A stretch of 51,644 nucleotides of DNA from a virus. The position numbers and the translations under genes are program-made. The notes under the pieces are model-generated. The model was not told where the DNA came from. It ran no database searches and was given only the letters and a program-made list of their open reading frames with translations. The stretch is from IMG/VR virus record IMGVR_UViG_3300025000_000141, positions 1 through 51,644 of that record. One strand, written 5' to 3'. This document shows, one piece after another, positions 42,900-50,987 of this stretch (position 1 is the stretch's first letter; every line of letters begins with the position of its first letter).

Positions 42900-42991
42900 T
42901 GGAGGAAGAGCAGGGATTCCAACCCTGAGAGCCTTTCAGCCCAACGCTTTTCAAGAGCGCGCCCCGCAAAGCCACTGGGGTCAACTCTTCC
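42900..42991 (-). tRNA. tRNA-Ser (anticodon UGA), CCA encoded
   Basis: Class II tRNA: acceptor GGAAGAG/CTCTTCC, anticodon arm GCGCT-CTTGAAA-AGCGT with TGA, long variable arm, T-arm CAGGG-TTGGAAT-CCCTG and encoded CCA. 18 bp downstream of the -10 of its own promoter. Confidence 0.9.
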
Positions 42992-43009
42992 TTAATTTTA
43001 ATTGAACAC

Positions 43010-43038
43010 ATTATACCATACTTTTGTTGATTTGTCAA
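43010..43038 (-). promoter_or_regulatory. strong sigma70-type promoter, leftward
   Basis: TTGACA (43038-43033), 17-bp spacer ending AAGTATGG, TATAAT (43015-43010), preceded by AAAAATAAAGC. Serves tRNA-Ser and the tRNA-like gene. Confidence 0.88.
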
Positions 43039-43055
43039 GCTTTATTTTTAGTTAT

Positions 43056-44447
43056 TTAAAGAATATTTGCTGCTATCTCTGCCAGCTTGCTTCTTTCAGA
43101 TTTTGTTAGGGTGATGTGCCCAGCTATTGTTTCGTTTTTAAATTTGTCTACTACATACGACAGGCCGTTGCTTGAAGCGTCTAGATACGGTACATCTATT
43201 TGTTCGAGGTCGCCCATAATCAAAATTTTAGTCCCTTCTCCTGCCCTAGTTATAATAGTTTTAATGGCATGTGGTGTTAACGACTGGGCTTCGTCAATAA
43301 TTATGTACTGGTTTGGCAGACTTCTTCCTCGAATATGCTCTAGAGAGCCAAGCTCCAGTATGTTCTGGTCTATGAACTCATGCGCCCAACTTACTTTAGC
43401 CCTGTCTTTATTGTCTAGGCTACTAGTGACACTGAACTTCTCGCTCTTACCCTTTGTCTTAACTTTAGGCACATCATCAGCCTTCTTAGCTTCACCCATA
43501 ATGAAGTCTATGTTGTCGTAGTAAGATGCCATCCAAGGTGCAAGCTTTTCTTCCATACTTCCAGGTAGAAATCCTAGTTGGTGTTTGTTGTCCATAGAAA
43601 TTACAGGCTTTAGTAGTAACACCTTCTTGTACATCTTTTCTACCATCACACTATGAAGGCCTGCTGCTAGAGCTACGAGAGTTTTTCCTACCCCGGCCTT
43701 TCCTATAATAGTAACCAAACTAATATCTGGGTTCAACAGCAAATCCAAAGCAAACTGTTGCTCTGAGTTTCTTGGCATCAATCCTAGGGTCTTTAAGTCC
43801 TGAGGTAGTAAGTCAAACCGCTTCATAATAGAGTTGTAGGTGACTAAAGCGGAATGTTTAGGATTGTCCATGCTATACAAAACAAAGCACTGGTTTGGGC
43901 TAGGAAAGTCCCCTGTTACAGTTACTAAGGCTTCGTCCAAAGCCCCTAGTGTATAAATTGCATCTAGGTTATCTTCTGTTACGTAGGCTTTACCTGTTCC
44001 TGTATAAAGGGTGTCTACGTTTACTTTAAGGTTATCGTATTCTTCTGCCTTGATTCCTACGCCCTCAGCTTTGATAGCTAGGTTGGAATCGTTTGTTATT
44101 AGGATGCCGTTGCATTGAATAGCTACGGCTAATATACGATTGTCTGCTAGGTCTTCATCTAGGTCAAGAGGCAGTCTGTCTAGAACTCTCCTAAGGGCTA
44201 CCTCTATTCTTAGAGTCCCTCCACTTTTAAGGTCAACTCCCTCGTTTAGCATTCCTAGCTTGCGGCATTCTTTTAGGTTTCTTGCTACCTGCCTAGAGTT
44301 TCTTCCTAAATCGCTTTGGTCCTTTTTGTGATTGTCAATCTCCTCTATGACTGTTATTGGTATGATTACATTATTGTCATCAAACTTAAACATTGCTTCT
44401 GGGTCATTCAACAGTACATTAGTGTCAAGGACGTAGGTTTTGGTCAT
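43056..44447 (-). CDS. phoH: PIN-PhoH fusion ATPase (PhoH2/YlaK type)
   Basis: 463 aa. Residues 1-140 are a PIN ribonuclease domain (YVLDTNVLLNDPEA with Asp 8, VIEEIDNHKKDQSDLG, LADNRILAVAI, ILITNDSNLAIKA: acidic residues conserved). Residues about 225-463 are a PhoH ATPase: PRNSEQQFALDLLL, Walker A GKAGVGKT (249-256), Walker B YIIIDEAQSLTPHA and a late Arg region (LTKSERSKLAEIA). PIN-PhoH proteins unwind and cut RNA in an ATP-dependent way. PhoH is common in phages, usually without the PIN half. Confidence 0.92.
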   Translation of the reverse strand: MTKTYVLDTNVLLNDPEAMFKFDDNNVIIPITVIEEIDNHKKDQSDLGRNSRQVARNLKECRKLGMLNEGVDLKSGGTLRIEVALRRVLDRLPLDLDEDLADNRILAVAIQCNGILITNDSNLAIKAEGVGIKAEEYDNLKVNVDTLYTGTGKAYVTEDNLDAIYTLGALDEALVTVTGDFPSPNQCFVLYSMDNPKHSALVTYNSIMKRFDLLPQDLKTLGLMPRNSEQQFALDLLLNPDISLVTIIGKAGVGKTLVALAAGLHSVMVEKMYKKVLLLKPVISMDNKHQLGFLPGSMEEKLAPWMASYYDNIDFIMGEAKKADDVPKVKTKGKSEKFSVTSSLDNKDRAKVSWAHEFIDQNILELGSLEHIRGRSLPNQYIIIDEAQSLTPHAIKTIITRAGEGTKILIMGDLEQIDVPYLDASSNGLSYVVDKFKNETIAGHITLTKSERSKLAEIAANIL

Positions 44448-44456
44448 GTTGGTTCC

Positions 44457-44552
44457 TTAGTTAGATTTAGGCTTCCTTGGTTTTCTAGGCTTCTTGGGTG
44501 GCTTCATAGGCATCGGAGCCATTCCCGGCATGGGCATTACTACTGGTGACAT
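44457..44552 (-). CDS. very small Pro/Met/Lys-rich protein (31 aa)
   Basis: Product MSPVVMPMPGMAPMPMKPPK, then KPRKPRKPKSN. Consensus AAGGAGG upstream of ATG. No fold expected. It may bind RNA or a membrane surface through its basic end. Confidence 0.5.
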   Translation of the reverse strand: MSPVVMPMPGMAPMPMKPPKKPRKPRKPKSN

Positions 44553-44570
44553 TCTTTACCTCCTTAGTAG

Positions 44571-44765
44571 TTACTTCCAAACGTATGAATTGTCGCTAAG
44601 TTTTACACACATTTTGTTTTCGTATACAACTCCTACAGCTTCTTTGTCGCATACAACTGTAGGTTCCTCTGGAAGTAATACCTCCATAACCTCTAGTGTA
44701 CTGTCTAGAAATGCACAGCTTGGTAGTACAAAGGCAATTAGTAAAATAGGTATGTATTTACGCAT
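44571..44765 (-). CDS. small lipoprotein (64 aa)
   Basis: Signal MRKYIPILLIAFVL with lipobox-like L-P-S-C-A-F (Pro at -2 is unusual). Short mature part (PEEPTVVCDKEAVGVVYENK). AAAGGAA upstream. Downstream of the tRNA cluster. Confidence 0.65.
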   Translation of the reverse strand: MRKYIPILLIAFVLPSCAFLDSTLEVMEVLLPEEPTVVCDKEAVGVVYENKMCVKLSDNSYVWK

Positions 44766-44781
44766 AGTCTTCCTTTAAAAT

Positions 44782-44857
44782 TGGAGCCTCCTCCCAGATT
44801 CAAACTGGGAACCTACTGATTACAAATCAGTTACTCTTTCAATTGAGTTAAGGAGGC
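44782..44857 (-). tRNA. tRNA-Thr (anticodon UGU), CCA encoded
   Basis: Acceptor GCCTCCT/AGGAGGC, D-arm ACTC-AATTGAAA-GAGT (loop lacks GG), anticodon arm ACTGA-TTTGTAA-TCAGT with TGT, T-arm CCCAG-TTTGAAT-CTGGG, discriminator T, CCA. Confidence 0.9.
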
Positions 44858-44861
44858 AATT

Positions 44862-44932
44862 TGGTCAGGTGTGCTGCGTCTAGCAACGGTCTTCCGCTCA
44901 CAAAGCGGTTGTTCTAGTTGAACTATCACCTG
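44862..44932 (-). tRNA. reduced tRNA-like gene (anticodon UGU by geometry; GUG if shifted)
   Basis: 71 nt. Acceptor CAGGTG/CACCTG, discriminator A, CCA. D-arm GTTC-AACTA-GAAC has a 5-base loop. The anticodon stem has only four sure pairs (CCGC/GCGG) around TTTGTGA. T-stem GTTGC/GCAGC encloses just TAGAC, with no TTC. It looks like a shortened, mitochondria-like tRNA. tRNA-His identity is doubtful since no G(-1) is present. Confidence 0.6.
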
Positions 44933-44938
44933 TTAGTT

Positions 44939-45009
44939 TGGTAGCGGAAAAGAGTACTGCCCTCTTCTACCTGAGCTTATGAAACTCTGGTGGTCACTTG
45001 ACCTTCCGC
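44939..45009 (-). tRNA. reduced tRNA-Met (anticodon CAU)
   Basis: Acceptor GCGGAAG/TTTCCGC, D-arm GGTC-AAGT-GACC with a 4-base loop, anticodon loop TTCATAA (CAT), T-arm AAGAG-GGCAGTA-CTCTT without the TTC motif. The 3' end reads TACCA, one base more than expected. CAU could also be modified to read Ile AUA, and the cca enzyme could trim or rebuild the end. Confidence 0.65.
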
Positions 45010-45020
45010 AACATTTTGTA

Positions 45021-45098
45021 TGGCACCAGCGGTTGAGAATCGGACTCACCACAGAAGGTTTTGGAGACCTTCTCGCCTACCTTGGAACATGCGCTGGC
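45021..45098 (-). tRNA. tRNA-Trp (anticodon CCA), 3' CCA encoded
   Basis: Acceptor GCCAGCG/CGCTGGT, anticodon arm AAGGT-CTCCAAA-ACCTT with CCA, T-arm TGAG-TCCGATT-CTCA, discriminator G, CCA. The D-stem is weak. Confidence 0.85.
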
Positions 45099-45104
45099 AT
45101 ATTT

Positions 45105-45245
45105 TTATTCATCCAACATTACCAACTCTTCACCCAAAAACGTCCAAACAGCACCACATAAGCCACACTCCCTAACATCTTGAGAAAACCCATCAGACGA
45201 GCTTAGTGCTACTTTTTTACGTTCTTTGCATCTAGGGCACTTCAT
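45105..45245 (-). CDS. small zinc-ribbon protein (46 aa)
   Basis: Opens MKCPRCKERKKVALSSSDGF, then VRECGLCGAVWTF and ends EELVMLDE: C-P-R-C and C-G-L-C at ribbon spacing. First gene of the transcript from the promoter at 45276-45304, just ahead of the tRNAs. AAGGAA upstream. Confidence 0.65.
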   Translation of the reverse strand: MKCPRCKERKKVALSSSDGFSQDVRECGLCGAVWTFLGEELVMLDE

Positions 45246-45275
45246 GTTATTTTCCTTTTCAATTTAATATGACGC

Positions 45276-45304
45276 ATTATACCACACTTTATGTAATTTG
45301 TCAA
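45276..45304 (-). promoter_or_regulatory. strong sigma70-type promoter, leftward
   Basis: TTGACA (45304-45299), 17-bp spacer ending AAGTGTGG, TATAAT (45281-45276). Its upstream A/T element overlaps the 3' end of the glycosyltransferase gene. Drives the zinc-ribbon gene and the four-tRNA cluster. Confidence 0.88.
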
Positions 45305-45307
45305 GCT

Positions 45308-46030
45308 TTATTTTTTGTTCCACAGTTCTTTTTTAAATTCGTATTTTTCTTTATTTAGCTTCCAATCTTTAAGTTTGATATTTTCATCATTAAACGGGAG
45401 TTTATATGTTTCGTTACCAGGAGGACCGCCCCACTTTTCTTGGAAATACATTCCGCACATATTAAACGTATCGTTGTTGGCATTAGTGTAAGCTTCTGAC
45501 TTACGTATTGTAGCTGACCCGTAGTGTGAAAATAACGTAGGATCGCCTATAAACTTCCAAGGCACTCCTGAAAGACTAACTCTTCGGTGATAGTCATTGT
45601 CGCTAAAATATATAAACATATTAGCGTCGAAACTGCCTACCTTTTCATAGCAATATTTAGTCATACACCAGCAGTTCCAAGAGAACTCGTTAGCTACCGC
45701 AAACTCTAATTTGTTATATTCAAATTCATTTATAAACCCCTCTAAAAAGCCTTCTTTCATTTCTGTATCAGAACCCACTACTATAACTGCGTCCATATCC
45801 GTGTTTATTTCAAAAGCAATTTTTAGAATAGTATTCCAAGCAGCGGATACTCCTAAATGCTCGGGACTTGCTGCGTAAGATATATCAGTGTACTTATTAA
45901 GTTGTTCTGCAAATAGGCCTGTATCTTTATCTATAAATACCAGTCTATGGCCTATACTAGGCCAACTAGAAATACACTTTTCCAGAAGGTCTGGGTTACT
46001 GAACGCGGATGTTGCAAGCAAATATTTCAT
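45308..46030 (-). CDS. glycosyltransferase family 2 protein (240 aa)
   Basis: GT-A fold features: MKYLLATSAFSNPDLLEKCI, YAASPEHLGVSAAWNTIL, AVIVVGSDTEMKEGFLEGF (D-x-D-like G-S-D-T-E), WCMTKYCYEKVGSFDANMFI and FSDNDYHRRVSLSG with an acidic pair for the acceptor base. Single domain, no membrane anchor. Start overlaps the upstream TGA (ATGA). Last gene of the glycan operon. Confidence 0.8.
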   Translation of the reverse strand: MKYLLATSAFSNPDLLEKCISSWPSIGHRLVFIDKDTGLFAEQLNKYTDISYAASPEHLGVSAAWNTILKIAFEINTDMDAVIVVGSDTEMKEGFLEGFINEFEYNKLEFAVANEFSWNCWCMTKYCYEKVGSFDANMFIYFSDNDYHRRVSLSGVPWKFIGDPTLFSHYGSATIRKSEAYTNANNDTFNMCGMYFQEKWGGPPGNETYKLPFNDENIKLKDWKLNKEKYEFKKELWNKK

Positions 46031-46653
46031 AGTATTGTAAGTACACTCCGTTTATATTCTTCTAGCTGTTCAAGTGTGTTGTTTAACTTTCCATATATTT
46101 TATGGAACTCCATGTGGATAGGTTTTAGCAGCACTACTCCTGCTCCTATAGCATAGTGTATATCTAAAATAGCCTCTTCTAGTTTTAATAGCTCCATATC
46201 ACTATACTTATTAAGCTCCTTATTAAATGCTATACTACAATTATAATGTACCTCTTTTACTAACTGTGCATATGGAATATGGTGATGAATATGAAATTCT
46301 CCTTTACAACTAGTAACATAACATTTATAATTATGGTAGCTTAAACTGTACTTTTGCCAAGGTTTTATAAATTTCCTAAGGTGGCTTGATATACCACTAA
46401 TGCCTCCTTGGTAATTCCAGTGATTTCCATTTCGTTGTTTTAATGATAATTGTTCTCTATGGCACTGCCTACACCCATGACCACCGCGCAAGTTACTATA
46501 GGTGATGCTTTGTACATATTCAAGGTGCTTATCACAGATATAGCGTAGCTTAGCGTGTGAGTGCATATATTCTGTGTCTATTAATGTGTATCCATACTTA
46601 CGGAATTCTTTGTACACAAAGTCATAAGTTAATTTATTAGAAGGATTCGGCAT
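46027..46653 (-). CDS. HNH-type homing endonuclease with zinc-ribbon N-terminus (208 aa)
   Basis: N-terminal module KLTYDFVYKEFRKYGYTLID, KLRYICDKHLEYVQSI, HGCRQCHREQLS is the Cys-containing DNA-binding type found in some phage HNH proteins. The catalytic part has YVTSCKGEFHIHHHIPYAQL (H-H-H) and a later PIHMEFHKIYG, an HNH-like layout. It sits between two glycosyltransferase genes without breaking either. Confidence 0.7.
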   Translation of the reverse strand: MPNPSNKLTYDFVYKEFRKYGYTLIDTEYMHSHAKLRYICDKHLEYVQSITYSNLRGGHGCRQCHREQLSLKQRNGNHWNYQGGISGISSHLRKFIKPWQKYSLSYHNYKCYVTSCKGEFHIHHHIPYAQLVKEVHYNCSIAFNKELNKYSDMELLKLEEAILDIHYAIGAGVVLLKPIHMEFHKIYGKLNNTLEQLEEYKRSVLTIL

Positions 46654-46656
46654 TAG

Positions 46657-47376
46657 TTAAAATACCCTCTCATCGTTTTCGTGTTCTTTTAGTTCTGTTC
46701 TAATCTGCTCTTCGGTTATATTATGATGGTGTGCAGTAAGTCCTTTTTCTAGGTTAGACCTAGACATACGTTCTTTCCTGTTTTTAACTCTGCGTTCTAC
46801 TACATATGAAGGGTCTGCCATCTGCCAGTGACTACCTATAAAATCTGGTTCATTACTATCCCACGAGCAGTAATGTTTCTCCCCTACCCAACACTCATGT
46901 ATACCTAGACCCCACCTAAAATTAGGCAATCCACCTTTAATGATATTCGGTTTTTTATACATTTTGTGAAAGACCCCGTGCCTACGCTGTTCTTTTATAG
47001 GTAGGGCAGGGTCAAGGTCGCGCTCAGTGTGGTGTCTAAAAACATCGTACAGTTTAGTAAAGTAAACATCCTTTTCTCCGTCTAAGAGTTGGTAGTCAAT
47101 GATAAATTCATCTGCATCGACGAGGACCACAAAATCTGCGGATGAATTTTGGTAGGCTTGGTTTAGAATATCTGTCTTTATAAGATCATCCATTCCAGAC
47201 GGAAATGAAAAGGAGCGAATTCTAGTATTAGGATAGCCCTCTACTATTCTTTTGGTATCGTCTGTAGTATCTGCGTCTAGGTATACAGTTATTAAATCTA
47301 TATCCTTGTAGTGATTTAGAAAGAACGGCATAAGGAACTGCTCATTGTAGGCCATAACTATTAATTCAGTGGTCAT
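46657..47376 (-). CDS. glycosyltransferase family 2 protein (239 aa)
   Basis: MTTELIVMAYNEQFLMPFFL, ITVYLDADTTDDTKRIV, SADFVVLVDADEFIIDYQLL (D-A-D metal motif near residue 94), HGVFHKMYKKPNII, and a C-terminal KGLTAHHHNIT. Close to the GT2 subfamily with D-x-D-E-F. Start shared with the upstream stop (TAATG). Confidence 0.82.
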   Translation of the reverse strand: MTTELIVMAYNEQFLMPFFLNHYKDIDLITVYLDADTTDDTKRIVEGYPNTRIRSFSFPSGMDDLIKTDILNQAYQNSSADFVVLVDADEFIIDYQLLDGEKDVYFTKLYDVFRHHTERDLDPALPIKEQRRHGVFHKMYKKPNIIKGGLPNFRWGLGIHECWVGEKHYCSWDSNEPDFIGSHWQMADPSYVVERRVKNRKERMSRSNLEKGLTAHHHNITEEQIRTELKEHENDERVF

Positions 47377-48110
47377 TATAGAAGCTCTCCTACAAATCCA
47401 GTAGGAGCGCCCTCTTCAATAAACAATTCTATAATTTTATCATAAAACTTAGGAATCCATGTTTTTAGTTCTGGCAGTGATAAGTTATTTTTAACAATAT
47501 TAGCCTTCTTACTACAGAAAACTATATTCCCAACGATATATCCTAACTCAGGGATTATTTTGTCTATAGAAAATGAGCTATTAGCGCGTGTGTTTCCCAT
47601 TCGGTAGTCTAGTTCCTCACCAAAGTAAAAACATTTACCGTTTTGTTTGCTCCATAAATACTTGAAGTATTCTACAGTAAGATCGCCCAACGGTATTCCT
47701 TCTTTAGTTGCTCGTCTCCTAAGTCTGGAAATCCTTTCATGCATGTTCGCTTCTATCGACCTATTACGCCTTTTAAGGACTTTAGCGCGGAAACATTCAT
47801 GGCAAATAGCGCGCCGTCTTCCTTCTGGGTACTTTTTCCTGTCTCTTCTGGTGTGACTTTTAACTATATCAAAACTGGATAGAGGTTTCCACGCCCCACA
47901 TTTTGTGCAAATAGCTTTATCGTCTTTTATAAAAGAGTACACTAGCCGCCCACCTGAGTAATTTGGGATAAGGCTATTGTCTTTAAAGTATCGTTTTAGG
48001 TAAAGCATAGATGTGTTTAGTATTTTTGCTATTTCTTCTCTTGTCTTTCCTTCATTATTTAGTTTTATAACATCGTCTAACGTAAAATTATAATTGTACA
48101 CAATAGGCAT
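47376..48110 (-). CDS. HNH endonuclease with HTH and zinc modules (244 aa)
   Basis: N-terminal HTH (TLDDVIKLNNEGKTREEIAK, ILNTSMLYLKRYFKDN), Cys pair AICTKCGAWKPLSSF with RAICHECFRAK, then NGKCFYFGEELDYR, SFSIDKIIPELGYIVGNIVF and CSKKANIVKNNLS, the D-K-I-x-P-x-x-G-Y-x-x-x-N-I pattern of phage HNH variants. Inserted between the radical SAM and GT2 genes with TAATG overlaps on both sides. Confidence 0.8.
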   Translation of the reverse strand: MPIVYNYNFTLDDVIKLNNEGKTREEIAKILNTSMLYLKRYFKDNSLIPNYSGGRLVYSFIKDDKAICTKCGAWKPLSSFDIVKSHTRRDRKKYPEGRRRAICHECFRAKVLKRRNRSIEANMHERISRLRRRATKEGIPLGDLTVEYFKYLWSKQNGKCFYFGEELDYRMGNTRANSSFSIDKIIPELGYIVGNIVFCSKKANIVKNNLSLPELKTWIPKFYDKIIELFIEEGAPTGFVGELL

Positions 48111-49000
48111 TATATCGTTTCCTTTGCTATCCCTAACCCTTCACCACAAGACGAATCATCCACTAGATCTCCCCTATAGTTACCGGGAAACCACTTTTCA
48201 GCATTTACTTTTATTTCTTCTTTGGATAATTTTATGTCAAATACTTCTACAAATTCCTCCCCAGTGCTTTTAAGATTGCGCTCCCTAAACATATCTAGAA
48301 GTTTTGGTGTAAATTTTTCTTTTGTGTTTTTAATGAGTTCCCTATCGACAGGGAGGGCCATACCACAAAACTTGCATAAAGCTTCTCTTTGTTCTTTATA
48401 CTGCTCAGGAGATTTGTCCCACCAGTGGCCCTCTGTGGGCCAAGCGTGCGCCCCATCAAACAATATTAAATCAATAGCAGCTGAAATTTCACAGAAATAG
48501 CTCCCGAATTTATTGGAGGTTCCGCACCAATTTTTCTGGGTCCAACAGTTATCTACCAACTTTTCCACCAGCAATTCATCTTCTACCACTTCCGAAATTG
48601 CGAGAGAGAGGGGCTGGTGTTTGCAAGTATTTTTTTGATGTTCTGAGTGCTCGTTAAAGGCCACAAACCCGAAAGTTTCATTTATAGTGGGAAGGTACTC
48701 TTGATATTTATGCCCTCCAGAAGTCCATAGTCCCATTTTTTCTTTTGGAAATATTTTCTGAATCTGCTTACATATATCTATAAATTGTGGGTGCAGTATA
48801 GGCTCCCCTCCAATTATACCTATTGTTTTAGGCCAGCCCACAAGGGAATTCAAAACTTTATCGACCTGCTCTAAAGGCATAAAATACTTCTGATCGTTCC
48901 TAATATGCCGATTGTACCTGCTACAGTATAAGCAGTCATGCCCTACGCAGACATTAGTGATATCTACTTGAATGCACCATTGATCAGTCATTTTAATCAT
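48110..49000 (-). CDS. radical SAM protein (296 aa)
   Basis: Residues 8-30 hold CIQVDITNVCVGHDCLYCSR. The cluster Cys are C18, C23 and C26, i.e. C-x4-C-x2-C instead of the usual C-x3-C-x2-C. IGIIGGEPILHP gives the G-G-E-P SAM motif, then KMGLWTSGGHKYQ. The C-terminal half has EALCKFCGMALPVDRE, a possible auxiliary cluster or zinc site, and CKHQPLS, NCWTQKNWCGTS. Lies between a methyltransferase and glycosyltransferases, so the substrate may be a sugar, lipid or peptide in that pathway. AAGGG upstream. Confidence 0.82.
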   Translation of the reverse strand: MIKMTDQWCIQVDITNVCVGHDCLYCSRYNRHIRNDQKYFMPLEQVDKVLNSLVGWPKTIGIIGGEPILHPQFIDICKQIQKIFPKEKMGLWTSGGHKYQEYLPTINETFGFVAFNEHSEHQKNTCKHQPLSLAISEVVEDELLVEKLVDNCWTQKNWCGTSNKFGSYFCEISAAIDLILFDGAHAWPTEGHWWDKSPEQYKEQREALCKFCGMALPVDRELIKNTKEKFTPKLLDMFRERNLKSTGEEFVEVFDIKLSKEEIKVNAEKWFPGNYRGDLVDDSSCGEGLGIAKETI

Positions 49001-49001
49001 T

Positions 49002-49589
49002 TTATGATCCCTTAGTAAAATTCTTAAATTCTTCTACAGATATTAACCTCAAGGCATCTACTCGATTCTCTACTAGCCACTCCCAAGTAAGCTCTTCGTC
49101 AACACTAGGGTTGTATATTTTGTGTTCCTTCGGGAAAAATACTCCAACCCCGTAGTCAGTGTCTACTACGAAAGATTCGTACCCATACCCGTAATTTATA
49201 TCTACAATGCTCTTCCATGTGTCGCCAGTCCATTCTGAACAAGTAGGAGGTATGGTCTGTAGATACTCTGAGTGTGGACTGCAATCATGCATAACTATTA
49301 CTCCACTTGAATTAAGAACTTCCAGTGAATTCTGAAAATCCTTAAAAGACTGCTCTCTAGTGTGAAGCCCATCTATAAAAACTATATCAAACTTAGCCTT
49401 GTTACTTGCGAAGAATTCATCAGAGGGCATTTCATGTGTGACCTCTTCGCATTGCTTTACAGGATCAACTCCTACCTTAATTTGTGCATTTACGTTTCTT
49501 ATAGAGTCTCCTACGTTGACACCTATTTCAAGATAGCTTTTGTAGCCATACTTAGCAATAAGACTATTAATTATATCTATTCTATTCAT
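49002..49589 (-). CDS. class I SAM-dependent methyltransferase (195 aa)
   Basis: KSYLEIGVNVGDSI (motif I, near residue 18), IKVGVDPVKQC, FDIVFIDGLHTREQSFKDF (acidic loop near 70) and GVIVMHDCSPHSEYLQTI: the Methyltransf_24 pattern, often O-methylation of glycans. The C-terminal part is specific (DINYGYGYESFVVD). Overlaps the GT4 gene by 8 bp. Confidence 0.82.
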   Translation of the reverse strand: MNRIDIINSLIAKYGYKSYLEIGVNVGDSIRNVNAQIKVGVDPVKQCEEVTHEMPSDEFFASNKAKFDIVFIDGLHTREQSFKDFQNSLEVLNSSGVIVMHDCSPHSEYLQTIPPTCSEWTGDTWKSIVDINYGYGYESFVVDTDYGVGVFFPKEHKIYNPSVDEELTWEWLVENRVDALRLISVEEFKNFTKGS

Positions 49590-50925
49590 GCATACCCTCT
49601 ATAGCTACAGATTCGTCTTTCATTACTTCCTCAATTACGCCTTCGAATTCTTTTGCAGCAAAGTCCCAACTGAACTCAGGTTTGTTGGCGAAGGCTATTG
49701 CCGACTTCGACCAAGCATCTCTCTTTTTATCATCCCTAATCATATTCTTCATAGCGTTGGCGAAATCTGTAGGCTTTACTAGAGGGCGCTCGAAAGGCCC
49801 GTGCATCCCGCCTAACCAGTATTTGTCTGCGTTAACTAAAAGGCCGTTTCCCTTAACCATGTCAGTTATACTACCAGCTCCATCAACTCCTATCTGTGGT
49901 AGCCCACAGGCTGCTGATTCTAAGTGGCAAAGTTCAAACCCTCCGCCTATACAAGTAGAAATAAAGCAATCGGACATTCTATATATGTCGGCTATCTCTT
50001 CGTTAGTAAGACCTTCCGTAGCTCTGTCTGAGCTATTGTTGGTTATGATTACCTTTCCATTAATTCCAAGCCTGTCTATAAGTTCTGTTAAGTTCCACCC
50101 AACATCAACATTTTTGCAACCCAATACTAATACTGAGTTTGGGTATTTCCTTACAACCTCTTTAAAAGCCTGTAGTGCTAGAGGCTGCTGTTTACGAACC
50201 GAGTTCCTTCCTACGTATGTAAAAACAAAAGCATCCTTGTTAATGTTGAATTTGCTTCTGATTTCAGCTTTGCGCTCAGGTGAACAGGGGTAGTACGTAG
50301 ATAGATCAACCCCATGATTGATTGTTTTCATACTTGCTAAAGCTCTACTATAGTTGCCTATGTGTAGTTTTATAAGCTCCAGTTGCTTATCTACCCAAGC
50401 AGTTTCAGTACTTCTAGATTCTATAAGCTGATGCCCTGCCGCTCTAAGTTTTGTTATCTGTCTGACAAACTCGTTTCGTATAGATACAAACCCAAATTCG
50501 TGGATAGGTACTATGTAGTTAAACCCAGCCAACATTTTAAGCCAGTTAATCGGAAGAGGCGCCCCGTCGATAGGAACGTGGGTAACAGCTTTAAATGTGT
50601 TGCGCAACTTTATAGGCACTATGGTATTATCGTTTATAAAAGAGTTCATGTGTACGTCCAACAGAGATATTACAACGTCAGGTTTGAACTCTTCTACGAT
50701 TGGTACGAATTTGTCTTCTGAATACTGGTCTTCGCCGCTAGTATATATTTTCCAGTTAGGCTCTTGCTTGTAGCCTTGACCTTCTGGATTCCCTAGCCCT
50801 AGTTCAGCTATTTCGTATTTATTAGTGGCGCTAAGTCTGTTCAGTAGCTCTAAGGATACTTTTCCAAATCCTGAGTTAGAGGATACTGAGCAATCAGAGT
50901 GCCATAGAATTTTAAGTTTGGACAT
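49582..50925 (-). CDS. glycosyltransferase family 4 (GT-B) protein (447 aa)
   Basis: N-terminal Rossmann half starting KILWHSDCSVSSNSGFGKVS, then VTHVPIDGAPLPINWLKM and IVPIHEFGFVSIRNEF. Linker NHGVDLSTYYPCSPERKAEI. Donor half: FVFTYVGRNSVRKQQPLALQ (near 222), VIITNNSSDRATEGLTNEEI, YRMSDCFISTCIGGGFELCH and LESAACGLPQIGVDGAGSIT (E-x7-E region). Uses a nucleotide sugar. First glycan gene of the operon. AAGGAAG upstream. Confidence 0.88.
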   Translation of the reverse strand: MSKLKILWHSDCSVSSNSGFGKVSLELLNRLSATNKYEIAELGLGNPEGQGYKQEPNWKIYTSGEDQYSEDKFVPIVEEFKPDVVISLLDVHMNSFINDNTIVPIKLRNTFKAVTHVPIDGAPLPINWLKMLAGFNYIVPIHEFGFVSIRNEFVRQITKLRAAGHQLIESRSTETAWVDKQLELIKLHIGNYSRALASMKTINHGVDLSTYYPCSPERKAEIRSKFNINKDAFVFTYVGRNSVRKQQPLALQAFKEVVRKYPNSVLVLGCKNVDVGWNLTELIDRLGINGKVIITNNSSDRATEGLTNEEIADIYRMSDCFISTCIGGGFELCHLESAACGLPQIGVDGAGSITDMVKGNGLLVNADKYWLGGMHGPFERPLVKPTDFANAMKNMIRDDKKRDAWSKSAIAFANKPEFSWDFAAKEFEGVIEEVMKDESVAIEGMHE

Positions 50926-50987
50926 TAAAAGCTTCCTTCATATAGTTTATATACATCAAAGTGGTGGTAAAATATTAAAGTTATTTT

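Noticed and set aside
44862-44932. Confident tRNA-His
   Set aside because: The loop can be read as GUG only with a shifted stem, there is no G(-1) and the discriminator is A; by normal geometry the anticodon is UGU.
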